From Streptomyces seoulensis (GTDB lineage Bacteria; Actinomycetota; Actinomycetes; Streptomycetales; Streptomycetaceae), in the NCBI RefSeq assembly GCF_022846655.1, contig NZ_AP025667.1:6299001-6363000 (forward strand): a stretch of DNA of 64,000 bases, given 5' to 3'. Below are positions 34,717 to 44,627 of this stretch, piece after piece. Position numbers and translations under genes: made by a program. Position 1 is the stretch's first letter, and the number at the start of each line of letters is the position of its first letter. Below the pieces are notes generated by a model. It was not told the origin of the DNA, searched no databases, and saw nothing but the letters and a program-made list of their open reading frames with translations.

Positions 34717-34993
34717 GATCCGTCCGCCCCTCCCGCGCGCTCGGCGCGGTCCGCCCTGATCCAGCGCGGGGAGGCTGCCACGCCAGGAGAACGGAGGGGC
34801 GACTTCGGGGTGAACGGCGGGGGCCGGCCGGAGCCCGCTCTGTCGCCGCCGGAGCGGCACACGTCGTTTTCCGGCCTTTTTGCCGTTCCGGCCCGTGCCC
34901 CCGGCATACGACGATGATCCGTCCGCCCGTCCACCGGCTCGGGTACACCGGGTACGACAGTCGGATCAGCCGCCGTACCCCGCGCCCCGCGGC

Positions 34994-36514
34994 TCAGCCC
35001 ACCGGTTCCAGGAAGCCCTGCTCCACCAGCAGCCGGATCTGCGCGGGCGTACGGTCGCGCAGCACCACCGGGTCCTCGCCGACGAGCTGGGCGATGGCGT
35101 CCAGGATGACGCCCGCGCTCAGCGAGCCGTCGCACACGCCGGCGAAGCCCGCGCCGATGGTGTCCACCTTCGTCGCCCGCCGCATGCCCCGGTGCTGACG
35201 GAGCACCACATGCTCGGGGTCCTCGGCGCCGGGCAGCCCGACCTGCTCCTGGACGACCTCGGCGGCGAGCCTGAAGTGGCTTTCCAGCAGGGCCGCGTCG
35301 TCGTGGGCGCGCAGGTGGTCGACGCGGGCGAAGTGGTCCCGGATCGTGTCGCCGAGGGGCTGCTCGACCGGGTGCGGCCACTCCTCCACGGTGACGGAGG
35401 GCTCGGCCGCGCCGGTGCGGCGCAGGGTGATCCAGCCGAAGCCGACCCCCTTCACCTTGCGCGCCTCGAACTCGTCCAGCCACGCGTCGTACCGCGACTG
35501 GTACTCCGCGCGGTCCTCGCGGTGGTCCCCGGCGTCCCTGAGCCACAGCTCGGCGTACTGCGTGACGTCCTGCACCTCGCGCTGCACGATCCAGGCGTCG
35601 CACCCGCGCGGCACCCAGGAGCGCACCCGGTCCTGCCAGTCCTCCCCTTCCACGTGCTGCCAGTTGGCGAGGAACTGCGCGAACCCGCCCTCGTTCAGCC
35701 TCTCCCCCGCCTGCTGGACGAGCGTGCGGCACAGATCGTCCCCGCTCATCCCGCCGTCGCGGTAGGTGAGCCGGGCGCCGGGCGAGATCACGAAGGGCGG
35801 GTTGGACACGATCAGGTCGAACGTCTCGTCGCCGGGGACCGGTTCGAACAGGGAGCCCTCGCGCAGCGCGGCGGCGGGGGCGCCGGAGAGGGCGAGGGTG
35901 AGCGCGGTGATGTGCAGGGCGCGCGGGTTGAGGTCGGTGGCGGTGACCCGGGTCGCGTGCTGGGCGGCGTGCAGCGCCTGGATGCCGGAGCCGGTACCCA
36001 GGTCGAGCGCGGCGGCGGCGGGGACGCGCACGGTGATGCCCGCGAGGGTGGTGGAGGCGCCGCCGACGCCGAGGACCACGCTCTCGTCCCGGCTGCCGAT
36101 GCCGCCCGCCCCGCCGACCGCGCAGCCGAGGTCGGACACGATGAACCAGTCCTCGCCGTCGGGCCCGCCGTAGGGGCGCACGTCGACGGTGGCGGCCAGC
36201 TCGTCGCCGCCCACGGGCGCGAGCCAGCCCGCGGCCACGGCGTCCTCGACCGGCAGCACGTCCGCCAGGCGGGCGCGGGGCACCGGTTGCTGGAGCAGGA
36301 ACAGCCGCACCAGCGCCTCCAGCGGCGTGTCGCCGCGGGTCGCGCGCAGGGCGGGCACGGTCTCGCTGCGGGCCAGCGCCGCGTACGCGGGCGCGCCGAG
36401 CAGGTCGAGCAGGCCGTCCGCGGTGAAGGAGGCCGACAGCAGGGCGTCGCGCAGGCGGGCGGCCGCTTCGGGCCGGTCGGTGGCGGGCAGGGGGGCGGAG
36501 CCGGAGTCAGTCAC
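34994..36514 (-). CDS. SAM-dependent methyltransferase (RsmC/PrmC-like)
   Basis: A 506-residue protein. The C-terminal half begins with the SAM-binding ALDLGTGSGIQALHAAQHA and contains FDLIVSNPPFVISPG, the NPPF motif of enzymes that methylate exocyclic amino groups of bases or glutamine side chains. The N-terminal ~150 residues are a separate helical domain (DUF7059-like) found with this methyltransferase in actinobacteria. A ~140-residue extension follows the catalytic core. ATG at 36514. rRNA or translation-factor modification is an inference. Confidence 0.85.
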   Translation of the reverse strand: MTDSGSAPLPATDRPEAAARLRDALLSASFTADGLLDLLGAPAYAALARSETVPALRATRGDTPLEALVRLFLLQQPVPRARLADVLPVEDAVAAGWLAPVGGDELAATVDVRPYGGPDGEDWFIVSDLGCAVGGAGGIGSRDESVVLGVGGASTTLAGITVRVPAAAALDLGTGSGIQALHAAQHATRVTATDLNPRALHITALTLALSGAPAAALREGSLFEPVPGDETFDLIVSNPPFVISPGARLTYRDGGMSGDDLCRTLVQQAGERLNEGGFAQFLANWQHVEGEDWQDRVRSWVPRGCDAWIVQREVQDVTQYAELWLRDAGDHREDRAEYQSRYDAWLDEFEARKVKGVGFGWITLRRTGAAEPSVTVEEWPHPVEQPLGDTIRDHFARVDHLRAHDDAALLESHFRLAAEVVQEQVGLPGAEDPEHVVLRQHRGMRRATKVDTIGAGFAGVCDGSLSAGVILDAIAQLVGEDPVVLRDRTPAQIRLLVEQGFLEPVG

Positions 36515-36556
36515 GACCCCATTGTGGCCCGCCGCACCGCTCCGGGTCCGCCTCCG

Positions 36557-37147
36557 TCAGCTCTTCGCGGCGGGTGCCGACGCGGAAACCTTGCAGCTCT
36601 GCTGCTCGGCGATCGCCTCCTTGACGTCACCCTGCTCCAGCCGCTTCAGCGCCTCGGTGCCGCTGTTGGACTGGCGGCCGATCTCCTTGGTCTGGTCGGC
36701 GACCTCGTGCAGGCCCTTGGCGAACTTGCCCTGGTCCTTGGTGTCGAGCCCGTCGACCTTCTTCTTCAGGTCGGCGTAGGAGGTGGCCAGGCTGTTGAGG
36801 TTCTTCACCGCGTCCTGCTGCCGCTTGGCACCGCCCTCGACCCCGGGGGGAGCGCCGGCGCCGTTGATGGCGGTGGCGATGGCCTTGTAGCCGTCGGACA
36901 TGTCCTGGAACGCCTGCGCGTACGTCTCCTTGGCCGTCTTGGGCGGGAGGTCGCTGTCGCTGGCGATCTTGGCTATCCCGGCGTTGGCCGCCTTGATCTT
37001 CGTGTACTGAGCGGGCACCGCGTCGCACACCGACTTCGCCCAGACACCCAGCTTGGGGTCGGGGCCGCCGCCGTCGCTGCCGCATCCCGTCAGCGCTGTC
37101 ATCAGTACCGCGCCGCCGGACAGGGCGGCCGCGAGTTTCTTGTTCAC
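36557..37147 (-). CDS. Small secreted lipoprotein, unknown
   Basis: A 196-residue lipoprotein with signal peptide NKKLAAALSGGAVLMTALTGC (lipobox LTGC). The mature part is helical and Lys/Ala/Asp-rich (YADLKKKVDGLDTKDQGKFAKGLHEVADQ) and carries two further Cys (KSVCDAVP, QQSCKVS) probably disulphide-linked. GTG at 37147 with GGAAGGGA upstream. Function unknown; conserved beside hppA in Streptomyces as I recall. Confidence 0.8.
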   Translation of the reverse strand: MNKKLAAALSGGAVLMTALTGCGSDGGGPDPKLGVWAKSVCDAVPAQYTKIKAANAGIAKIASDSDLPPKTAKETYAQAFQDMSDGYKAIATAINGAGAPPGVEGGAKRQQDAVKNLNSLATSYADLKKKVDGLDTKDQGKFAKGLHEVADQTKEIGRQSNSGTEALKRLEQGDVKEAIAEQQSCKVSASAPAAKS

Positions 37148-37360
37148 CGGATCGGTCCCTTCCATGGCACTCGGCCCCCGGAATCTACACGGCGGACCGA
37201 GACCCTCCACACGACCGGAGCCCTATAAGCAGACTTTTGTGATGCTTCGCACCATGCGAGAGAAGGCTCACGGCCGAGAGCGTCCCCACACACGCGAACG
37301 GGCGGCGACGCGTCAGTACGCGCCGTCCGCCCGCCCGTTGACCGGGCCGCCCGGCAGCCC

Positions 37361-39763
37361 CTACGGAACCACCGCCGGAGGCGTGGAGTTGGAGACCTCG
37401 CCGGAATCCTCGTCCCCCACGGCGATCCCGCGCCGCTTGGACACGTACACCGCGACGACGATCACCAGCAGCGCGAACGCCGCGATCAGCACGCGGACGA
37501 GCATGCTGCCGTGGTCCCCGTAGGAGAACTTGATCACGGCGGGCGCGATGAGCAGGGCCACCAGGTTCATCACCTTGAGCAGGGGGTTGATCGCCGGCCC
37601 CGCGGTGTCCTTGAAGGGGTCGCCGACCGTGTCGCCGATCACCGTGGCCGCGTGGGCGTCGCTGCCCTTGCCTCCGTGGTGGCCGTCCTCCACCAGTTTC
37701 TTGGCGTTGTCCCAGGCGCCGCCGGAGTTGGCCAGGAAGACCGCCATCAGCGTGCCCGCGCCGATGGCGCCGGCGAGGAAGGCACCGAGGGGACCGACGC
37801 CCAGCGTGAACCCGATGAAGATCGGCGCCATCACGGCGAGCAGTCCGGGCGTGGCGAGCTCGCGCAGGGCGTCCCTGGTGCAGATGTCGACGACCCGGCC
37901 GTACTCGGGCTTCTCCGTGTAGTTCATGATCCCCGGCCGCTCGCGGAACTGCCGCCGCACCTCGAACACGACCGAACCGGCCGAGCGCGACACGGCGTTG
38001 ATGGCCAGCCCGGAGAAGAGGAAGACGACCGCGGCGCCCGCGATGAGACCGACGAGGTTGTTGGGCTGGGAGATGTCCATCGACAGGGTCAGCGGCGAGC
38101 CCGGCCCGGTCAGGCCGTCCCCCACGTCCCGCACCCCGGTGGTGATCGCGTCCCGGTACGAGCCGAAGAGCGCCGCTGCCGCGAGGACGGCGGTGGCGAT
38201 GGCGATGCCCTTGGTGATGGCCTTGGTGGTGTTGCCGACCGCGTCCAGGTCGGTGAGCACCTGGGCGCCGGCCCCCTCGACGTCGGCGGACATCTCGGCG
38301 ATGCCCTGCGCGTTGTCGGAGACGGGCCCGAAGGTGTCCATGGCCACGATCACCCCGACCGTGGTGAGCAGCCCGGTCCCGGCGAGGGCCACCGCGAACA
38401 GCGCCAGCATGATCGAGGTGCCGCCGAGTAGGAACGCGCCGTACACGCTGAGGCCGATCAGCAGCGCGGTGTAGACGGCGGACTCCAGGCCGAGCGAGAT
38501 GCCGGAGAGGACGACGGTCGCGGGGCCGGTGAGGGAGGTACGGCCGACGTCGCGGACCGGGCGCCGGCTGGTCTCGGTGAAGTAGCCGGTCAACTGCTGG
38601 ATGACGGCGGCGAGCAGGATGCCGATGGCCACCGCGACCAGCGCCAGCACCCGGGGGTCGCCGTCCTTGCCGCTGATCGCCGCGTCGGTCACGCCGTCCA
38701 GCTCGGAGTAGCGGCCGGGCAGATAGACGTAGACGGCGATCGCGACCAGCACGAGGGAGATCACGGCGGAGACGAAGAAGCCCCGGTTGATGGCGCTCAT
38801 GCCGCTGCGGTCGGCGCGGCGCGGGGCGACCGCGAAGATGCCGATCATCGCGGTGACCACACCGATGGCCGGGACCAGCAGCGGGAAGGCGAGCCCGGCG
38901 TCGCCGAAGGCGGTCTTGCCGAGGATCAGCGCGGCCACCAGGGTGACGGCGTAGGACTCGAAGAGGTCGGCCGCCATCCCTGCGCAGTCGCCGACGTTGT
39001 CGCCCACGTTGTCCGCGATGGTCGCGGCGTTGCGCGGGTCGTCCTCGGGGATGCCCTGCTCGACCTTGCCGACCAGGTCGGCGCCCACGTCGGCGGCCTT
39101 GGTGAAGATGCCGCCGCCCACGCGCATGAACATGGCGATCAGGGCCGCGCCCAGACCGAATCCCTCCAGCACCTTGGGCGCGTCGGCCGCGTAGACCAGC
39201 ACCACGCAGGAGGCGCCGAGCAGGCCGAGGCCCACGGTGAACATGCCGACGACACCGCCCGTGCGAAAGGCGATCTTCATCGCTTTGTGCGAGACGACGG
39301 TGAGATCCTTTTCGGGTTCACCCATACGCGGAGTCGCCTCGCGCGCGGCGGCGGCGACCCGCACATTGCTGCGCACGGCGAGCCACATGCCGATATAGCC
39401 GGTGGCCGCCGAGAACACCGCGCCGATCAGGAAGAACACCGACCGTCCGGCCCGCTGATTCCAGTCGTCGGCGGGAAGCAGCAGAAGCAGGAAGAACACG
39501 ACGACGGCGAATACGCCGAGCGTGCGCAACTGCCGGGCCAGATACGCCTTCGCGCCTTCCTGGACCGCCTCCGCGATCTCCCGCATGCGTTCGGTGCCCT
39601 CGCCCGCCGACAGCACCTGGCGCACCAGGACGCCCGCGACCACCAGTGCGGCCAGGGCGACGGCCGCGATCACGGCGACCAGGACGCGGTTGCCGTCGGT
39701 CAGGACCACGGCAGCGAGGGATGCGGGGTGACCCGCCTGACTGGGTATGGAAAGCCCCGCCAT
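37361..39763 (-). CDS. hppA: K+-independent H+-translocating membrane pyrophosphatase
   Basis: Couples PPi hydrolysis to proton pumping across the membrane. The protein is 800 residues with about 16 hydrophobic helices. The catalytic loop [21 protein letters not shown], the [19 protein letters not shown] acidic motif and [19 protein letters not shown] near the C-terminus are intact. The discriminating site reads [10 protein letters not shown], with Lys where K+-dependent enzymes have Ala, so this is the K+-independent class. ATG at 39763 with AAGGAGGACGA upstream. Together with cytosolic Ppa it gives two PPi sinks in this window. Confidence 0.97.
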   Translation of the reverse strand: MAGLSIPSQAGHPASLAAVVLTDGNRVLVAVIAAVALAALVVAGVLVRQVLSAGEGTERMREIAEAVQEGAKAYLARQLRTLGVFAVVVFFLLLLLPADDWNQRAGRSVFFLIGAVFSAATGYIGMWLAVRSNVRVAAAAREATPRMGEPEKDLTVVSHKAMKIAFRTGGVVGMFTVGLGLLGASCVVLVYAADAPKVLEGFGLGAALIAMFMRVGGGIFTKAADVGADLVGKVEQGIPEDDPRNAATIADNVGDNVGDCAGMAADLFESYAVTLVAALILGKTAFGDAGLAFPLLVPAIGVVTAMIGIFAVAPRRADRSGMSAINRGFFVSAVISLVLVAIAVYVYLPGRYSELDGVTDAAISGKDGDPRVLALVAVAIGILLAAVIQQLTGYFTETSRRPVRDVGRTSLTGPATVVLSGISLGLESAVYTALLIGLSVYGAFLLGGTSIMLALFAVALAGTGLLTTVGVIVAMDTFGPVSDNAQGIAEMSADVEGAGAQVLTDLDAVGNTTKAITKGIAIATAVLAAAALFGSYRDAITTGVRDVGDGLTGPGSPLTLSMDISQPNNLVGLIAGAAVVFLFSGLAINAVSRSAGSVVFEVRRQFRERPGIMNYTEKPEYGRVVDICTRDALRELATPGLLAVMAPIFIGFTLGVGPLGAFLAGAIGAGTLMAVFLANSGGAWDNAKKLVEDGHHGGKGSDAHAATVIGDTVGDPFKDTAGPAINPLLKVMNLVALLIAPAVIKFSYGDHGSMLVRVLIAAFALLVIVVAVYVSKRRGIAVGDEDSGEVSNSTPPAVVP

Positions 39764-40106
39764 TCGTCCTCCTTGACGCTTGGGCTTAGCTCAAGATCTG
39801 GACGCACTCGTAGATGTCCGAGCGTGATCCCGACTGGGCACGGTAAACAGAATTGCCCGCCCCCTACCCTTTAGCAAACGATGGGATGGAGGACCAGAGC
39901 ACGGAACCCGGACGGAGTAATAGCCCTGAGGCATTTACGGTTGCGGATTCGGCCAGGGCGATCTACGAGCTTTCCGGTCGTGAATTCCTTCACGTATTCC
40001 GACGGCGGACGGTTCGGCCGGAAGTGGCCGGAACAGCGCGAAGGGCCCCGCATGACGCGGGGCCCTTCGTCGGTCACTCGGTGCGCGGATGCGCGGGTGC
40101 TACGGG
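39764..40106. other. Intergenic region: hppA upstream DNA and bldG operon terminator
   Basis: 343 nt without a gene. The left part is the leader/promoter region of hppA; 39870-40020 is noticeably AT-richer than its surroundings (for example TAGCAAACGATG, GTAATAGCC, GAATTCCTTCACGTATTC). The right part holds the terminator at 40039-40069. No convincing coding sequence: open frames here have poor third-position GC. Confidence 0.6.
40039..40069 (-). terminator. Terminator of the bldG-anti-sigma operon
   Basis: Perfect 13-bp inverted repeat CGAAGGGCCCCGC (40039-40051) and GCGGGGCCCTTCG (40057-40069), 5-nt loop, 38 nt beyond the anti-sigma stop. Confidence 0.85.
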
Positions 40107-40544
40107 TCAGATCAGCACGGTGGGCGGCGGGACGGTCGGCCAGGACATGCGGATCAGTCCGCCGTTCTCGCCGGTGGTGACCTCGACGTCGTCCACGAGG
40201 CCGCTGATGACCGCGAGGCCCATCTCGTCCTCCTCGGCCTCCACGTCGGCGTCGGCGGCCGCGCCACCGGCCACCCGCTCGGCGGGTACGGCGTGCGGGG
40301 CCTCGTCACCGACCTCGATGGAGAACTGCTTCTCCTCCTCGATCAGCGCCACCTTCACCGGCGCGGTGATGCCGACGCTCTGGTGGAGCCCGACCGCGCG
40401 GGAGCACGCCTCACCGACGGCGAGGCGGACCTCGTCGAGTACCGCCTCGTCCACTCCGGCCCTGCGCGCCACCGCGGCCGCCACCAGACGGGCGGTGCGG
40501 ACGTGCTCGGGCAGCGCACTGAAGCGGAGTTCGACGGTGGCCAT
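40107..40544 (-). CDS. Anti-sigma factor partner of BldG (SCO3548/ApgA-type)
   Basis: RsbW/SpoIIAB-type anti-sigma factor of 145 residues with a GHKL fold: EVRLAVGEACSRAVGLHQ is the N-box region and EEDEMGLAVISGLVDDVEV the G-box region, with an acidic insert (AAADADVEAEEDE). In S. coelicolor the orthologue lies directly downstream of bldG, is co-transcribed with it and binds BldG. ATG at 40544 with AGGGGGATGC upstream. It lies 165 nt after bldG on the same strand. Confidence 0.9.
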   Translation of the reverse strand: MATVELRFSALPEHVRTARLVAAAVARRAGVDEAVLDEVRLAVGEACSRAVGLHQSVGITAPVKVALIEEEKQFSIEVGDEAPHAVPAERVAGGAAADADVEAEEDEMGLAVISGLVDDVEVTTGENGGLIRMSWPTVPPPTVLI

Positions 40545-40709
40545 GCATCCCCCTCGCGTACTACGGGCGTGCGGTGCGGGGCCGGGGCCGCCGAAAGCCT
40601 GCACCCCCATGTGATGAAACTTCTGCGCCCCGGACCCCTGGGGGACCGAGGCGGGGCCGGCCGGTGTCCGGACCGCACATGCGGCCCGGACCCGGCGAAC
40701 GACCCTGGA

Positions 40710-41051
40710 TCAGTCGGTGGCCGCCACCGCTTCCTCGACCGAGGTGTGGATCGGGAACACCTTGGTGAGGCCGGTGATACGGAAGATCTTCAGAATGCGC
40801 TCCTGGTTGCAGACCAGACGGAGCGAGCCCTCGTGGGCACGCACCCGCTTCAGGCCGCCGACCAGCACGCCGAGCCCGGTGGAGTCGAGGAAGTCCACGC
40901 CCTCCATGTCGACGACAAGGTGGAAATTGCCGTCGTTCACCAGCTCGACCAACTGCTCGCGCAGTTTGGGCGCGGTGTATACATCGATTTCGCCACCGAC
41001 CTCGACGACCGTACGATCGCCGACGGTACGGGTCGACAGGGACAGGTCCAC
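40710..41051 (-). CDS. bldG: Anti-sigma factor antagonist BldG
   Basis: STAS-domain protein of 113 residues required for aerial mycelium and antibiotic production in S. coelicolor. The sequence agrees with BldG as I recall it end to end: [20 protein letters not shown] at the start, [12 protein letters not shown] at the end. The phosphorylated serine is Ser57 in [18 protein letters not shown] at 41051 with GGAGG upstream. It is divergent from the helicase and followed by its anti-sigma partner, the same arrangement as in S. coelicolor. Confidence 0.97.
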   Translation of the reverse strand: MDLSLSTRTVGDRTVVEVGGEIDVYTAPKLREQLVELVNDGNFHLVVDMEGVDFLDSTGLGVLVGGLKRVRAHEGSLRLVCNQERILKIFRITGLTKVFPIHTSVEEAVAATD

Positions 41052-41133
41052 GAATCCTCCAGCACCTTGCTATCGAGCGGTCGCCCCTCGGGACATCCCG
41101 GCTTACGGCCCTTGGAACACAACGTCAGCCGCC

Positions 41134-43638
41134 ATGGCATTCAATCACTTACCGGCACGTGTGCACGACGCCTTGGCTCCATTGTCCGTCAAGCCGGTGA
41201 CAGACTCGGTGCCGATGGCCAAGAATCACCGACCCGATCACCCCCAGCCGGACCCGGCGTCCCGCCCGTCTCCGGAGGCGGTTCTGCACCGGCTCGCCTC
41301 CGGACCGAGCAGGTCCGCGCGCATCACTCATACGGAGCACTTGCCCCCGCGTGCGGGCCGCCATGCCGTCTGGCCGGACCGGATTCGTTCCGAGGTGATC
41401 GCGGCGGTCCAGGCGCGGGGCATCGAGCATCCCTGGGCCCACCAGGCGCTCGCCGCCGAGCACGCCCTGGACGGCGACTCGGTGGTCGTCGCCACCGGCA
41501 CCGCCTCCGGCAAGTCGCTCGCCTATCTGATGCCGGTGCTGTCCGCCCTGCTGGACGGCTCCGAGGCGCCGAACGGCCGGGGCGCCACCGCCCTGTACCT
41601 CTCCCCCACCAAAGCCCTCGCCGCCGACCAGTGCCGGGCGGTACGGGAACTCGCCGAGCCCCTGGGCAACGCGGTCCGTCCCGCGGTCTACGACGGCGAC
41701 ACCCCGTTCGAGGAACGCGAGTGGGTACGGCAGTACGCCAACTACGTGCTCACCAACCCGGACATGCTGCACCGGGGCATCCTGCCCTCCCACCCCCGCT
41801 GGGCCTCCTTCCTGAAGTCGCTGAAGTACGTCGTCATCGACGAGTGCCACACCTACCGGGGCGTGTTCGGCTCGCACGTCGCCCAGGTGCTGCGCCGGCT
41901 GCGCAGACTGTGCGCCCGCTACGGCGCGTCGCCCGTCTTCCTGCTGGCTTCCGCCACGGCCGCCGAGCCCTCCGTGGCCGCCCGCCGGCTGACCGGGCTG
42001 CCGGTGGTCGAGGTCGCCGACGACGCCTCCCCGCGCGGGGAACTCGTCTTCGCCCTCTGGGAGCCCCCGCTCACCGAGCTGCACGGCGAGAAGGGCGCCC
42101 CGGTGCGCCGCACCGCCACCGCCGAGACCGCCGACCTGCTGACCGACCTCACCGTGCAGGGCGTGCGCTCGGTCGCCTTCGTCCGCTCCCGGCGAGGCGC
42201 CGAGCTGATCTCGGTCATCGCGCAGGAACGGCTCGCCGAGGTGGACCGCTCCCTGGTCCGGCGTGTCGCCGCCTACCGCGGCGGCTACCTCCCCGAGGAA
42301 CGCCGCGCCCTGGAACGCGCCCTGCACTCCGGCGAGCTCCTCGGTCTCGCCGCCACGACCGCCCTGGAGCTGGGCGTGGACGTCTCCGGCCTGGACGCGG
42401 TGGTGATCGCCGGGTATCCGGGCACCCGTGCCTCCCTGTGGCAGCAGGCGGGCCGCGCCGGACGCTCCGGGCAGGGCGCCCTGGCCGTCCTGGTGGCCCG
42501 CGACGACCCGCTGGACACCTATCTCGTCCACCACCCAAAGGCCCTGTTCGACCGCCCGGTGGAGTCCACGGTCCTCGACCCGGACAACCCATACGTCCTC
42601 GCCCCGCACCTGTGCGCCGCCGCCGCCGAGATCCCGCTGACCGAGGCCGACCTCGAGCTCTTCGGCCCGGTCAGCGCCGATGTGCTGACCCAGTTGGAGG
42701 CCGCGAAGCTGCTGCGCCGCCGCACCCGGGCCTGGCACTGGACGCGCCGGGAGCGTGCCGCCGACCTGACCGACATCCGGGGCTCCGGCGGACCTCCGGT
42801 GCAGATCGTGGAGGAGGGCACCGGGCGCCTGCTCGGCACGGTCGACGCGGAGGCCGCGCACTCCGCGGTCCACGAGGGCGCGGTCCATCTCCACCAGGGC
42901 CGCACCTACCTGGTGCGCTCGCTCGACCTGAAGGACTCCGTCGCCCTGGTCGAGCAGGCCGACCCGCCGTATTCGACCGCCGCCCGCGACACCACGTCCA
43001 TCTCCGTGCTGGAGACGGAGACCGAGATCCCGTGGGGCTCCGGCCGCCTCTGCCTCGGCTCCGTCGAGGTCACCAACCAAGTGGTCTCCTTCCTGCGCAG
43101 ACGCCTGATCACCGGTGAGGTGATGGGCGAGACGAAACTCGATCTCCCTCCGCGTACGCTCCGCACCCGCGCGGTGTGGTGGACGGTCACCGAGGACCAG
43201 CTCGACGAGGCCCGGATCAACCCGGAGATCCTCGGCGGCGCGCTGCACGCCGCCGAACACGCCTCGATCGGCATGCTGCCCCTCTTCGCCACCTGCGACC
43301 GCTGGGACATCGGCGGGGTCTCCGTACCGCTCCACCCCGACACGCTGCTCCCCACGGTCTTCGTCTACGACGGCCACCCCGGCGGGGCGGGCTTCGCCGA
43401 GCGCGCCTTCCACACCGCCCGCGCCTGGCTGACGGCCACCCGCGAGGCCATCGCCTCCTGCGAGTGCGAGGCCGGCTGCCCCTCCTGCGTCCAGTCCCCC
43501 AAGTGCGGCAACGGCAACGAGCCGCTGCACAAGCGGGGGGCCGTACGGCTCCTCACGACGCTGTTGCGGGGGGCGCCGGAGGAGGCGGGGACAGGGACCG
43601 ACGGGACGGGGGCGGAGGCGTCCGGGGAGCCGGGCTAG
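41134..43638 (+). CDS. DEAD/DEAH-box helicase of the helicase/secretion neighbourhood (DUF1998, MrfA-like)
   Basis: An 834-residue superfamily 2 helicase. Motif I is VVATGTASGKSLAYL, motif II VVIDECHTYRG, motif III LLASATAAEP, motif VI QQAGRAGRSGQGALAV. The C-terminal DUF1998 region carries a four-cysteine zinc cluster, CECEAGCPSCVQSPKCG, as in B. subtilis MrfA (mitomycin repair). Hence a 3'-5' DNA repair helicase is likely. The ATG at 41134 is the probable start though Met-poor upstream sequence leaves doubt. Its stop overlaps the stop of the convergent Tad operon by 2 nt. Confidence 0.92.
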   Translation: MAFNHLPARVHDALAPLSVKPVTDSVPMAKNHRPDHPQPDPASRPSPEAVLHRLASGPSRSARITHTEHLPPRAGRHAVWPDRIRSEVIAAVQARGIEHPWAHQALAAEHALDGDSVVVATGTASGKSLAYLMPVLSALLDGSEAPNGRGATALYLSPTKALAADQCRAVRELAEPLGNAVRPAVYDGDTPFEEREWVRQYANYVLTNPDMLHRGILPSHPRWASFLKSLKYVVIDECHTYRGVFGSHVAQVLRRLRRLCARYGASPVFLLASATAAEPSVAARRLTGLPVVEVADDASPRGELVFALWEPPLTELHGEKGAPVRRTATAETADLLTDLTVQGVRSVAFVRSRRGAELISVIAQERLAEVDRSLVRRVAAYRGGYLPEERRALERALHSGELLGLAATTALELGVDVSGLDAVVIAGYPGTRASLWQQAGRAGRSGQGALAVLVARDDPLDTYLVHHPKALFDRPVESTVLDPDNPYVLAPHLCAAAAEIPLTEADLELFGPVSADVLTQLEAAKLLRRRTRAWHWTRRERAADLTDIRGSGGPPVQIVEEGTGRLLGTVDAEAAHSAVHEGAVHLHQGRTYLVRSLDLKDSVALVEQADPPYSTAARDTTSISVLETETEIPWGSGRLCLGSVEVTNQVVSFLRRRLITGEVMGETKLDLPPRTLRTRAVWWTVTEDQLDEARINPEILGGALHAAEHASIGMLPLFATCDRWDIGGVSVPLHPDTLLPTVFVYDGHPGGAGFAERAFHTARAWLTATREAIASCECEAGCPSCVQSPKCGNGNEPLHKRGAVRLLTTLLRGAPEEAGTGTDGTGAEASGEPG

Positions 43639-44009
43639 GGACTCGGGCCCTGCGGGGCGGGGTCGGGTGGTCCCGCTCTGGCCCGTACCTCCGCCGCGAA
43701 CGGGCCGTGTCCCGAGCCCGCGCTCACGTCCGAGGTCTCGCCGACGATCGCGCACCGCACCAGCCTCGCGCCCTGGGCCGACGCCACCCGGCGCCCCGCG
43801 GCGCAGGCCGCCTCCGGGCCCTCGGCCCAGTGGTCCGCCGCCGCGAGCGCCGCGAGATCGGCCGCGCCCGCCGCCCGGTGCCGGACGACGACGGCGTGCC
43901 CCATGCCCAGCACGGCACCGAACACCACGCACAGCAGGGCGATGACCCCGAGGCTCCAGACGGTGGCGGAACCCCGATCCTGCGGGCCGGTGCCGCTCGG
44001 GCTTCTCAT
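43635..44009 (-). CDS. TadE-like/Rv3654c-like minor pseudopilin, last gene of Tad operon
   Basis: A 124-residue protein. After DRGSATVWSLGVIALLCVVFGAVLGMG, a prepilin-like N-terminal helix, it has AADLAALAAADHWAEGPEAACAAGRRVA as in 'helicase/secretion neighbourhood TadE-like' proteins (Rv3654c type), which relate to TadG/flp-pilus components. ATG at 44009 with GAGGAG upstream, overlapping the previous gene's stop. Probably an exported pseudopilin-like subunit; no function is proven. Confidence 0.8.
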   Translation of the reverse strand: MRSPSGTGPQDRGSATVWSLGVIALLCVVFGAVLGMGHAVVVRHRAAGAADLAALAAADHWAEGPEAACAAGRRVASAQGARLVRCAIVGETSDVSAGSGHGPFAAEVRARAGPPDPAPQGPSP

Positions 44010-44380
44010 GGCTTCTCCTCCCCGGCCCCCGCCGCCTCCTCGGCGGCGGCCACGGCCTCCTCCCGCACCTCGAACGGCAGACCCTCCAGCACCGGAGGTC
44101 TCGCCACCACCGTCACGCGCACCCGCTCGCCCTCCCGCGCCACGCCGACCGTCGCCCCGCGGGGTGCGGTCTCGCGGGCCAGCCTCACCACCGCGTCGGG
44201 CGGGTCCTGGCGGGCGGCGGCCCGTGCTCCGGCGCGGGCGGCGTCCACGCACTGGATCTGGGCGGCCACGGCGAGCAGCCCCCAGACCAGCGCCATGGTG
44301 AACGCCACCAGCACCGGCAGCACCACGGCCGCCTCAGCCGTCACGAACCCCCGGTCCGCGCCCCGTTCACATCCGCGCAC
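44006..44380 (-). CDS. TadE family pseudopilin
   Basis: A 124-residue TadE-like protein. DRGFVTAEAAVVLPVLVAFTM contains the pseudopilin signature (G before a hydrophobic helix with Glu at +5), then QIQCVDAARAGARAAAR, a TadE hallmark. The C-terminal half is a small beta-rich domain. GTG at 44380; it overlaps both neighbours by a few nucleotides, so translation is coupled. Confidence 0.85.
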   Translation of the reverse strand: MRGCERGADRGFVTAEAAVVLPVLVAFTMALVWGLLAVAAQIQCVDAARAGARAAARQDPPDAVVRLARETAPRGATVGVAREGERVRVTVVARPPVLEGLPFEVREEAVAAAEEAAGAGEEKP

Positions 44381-44567
44381 TGAGCGCTCGTTTCACGATG
44401 CTCTGGAGCTCCGCCTTGACCTGGCCGCTGGTGACGACCTCGTAGAGCAGCAACGCGAACCCGACCGCCGCGATGATCCCCATCGCGTACTCGGAGGTCA
44501 CCATTCCGGCGTCCTTGCGGCACCGCTTCCGCAGCAGCGCCCATGCCCTGCCGGCCTTCTCACGCAT
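44367..44567 (-). CDS. Flp-pilin-like DUF4244 protein
   Basis: A 66-residue type IV prepilin-like protein. The cleavage context is DAGMVTSEYAMGIIAAVGFA: Gly followed by a helix with Glu at +5 and Tyr, as in Flp pilins. The helix runs to ALLLYEVV and a short charged tail follows (AELQSIVKRAL). It is the best candidate for the major subunit of any pilus made by this operon. ATG at 44567. Confidence 0.85.
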   Translation of the reverse strand: MREKAGRAWALLRKRCRKDAGMVTSEYAMGIIAAVGFALLLYEVVTSGQVKAELQSIVKRALSARM

Positions 44568-44627
44568 CTGAACTTCCTTTCGTTCCGACTTGGTTCTCCT
44601 GATGTCGTTCGTCCCGGTCGCGCTCGG

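Noticed and set aside
39894..40100. Open frame beginning MEDQSTEPGRSNSPEA between hppA and the bldG operon
   Set aside because: No ribosome-binding site, weak codon bias, and it runs through the bldG operon terminator into the antisense of the anti-sigma gene.
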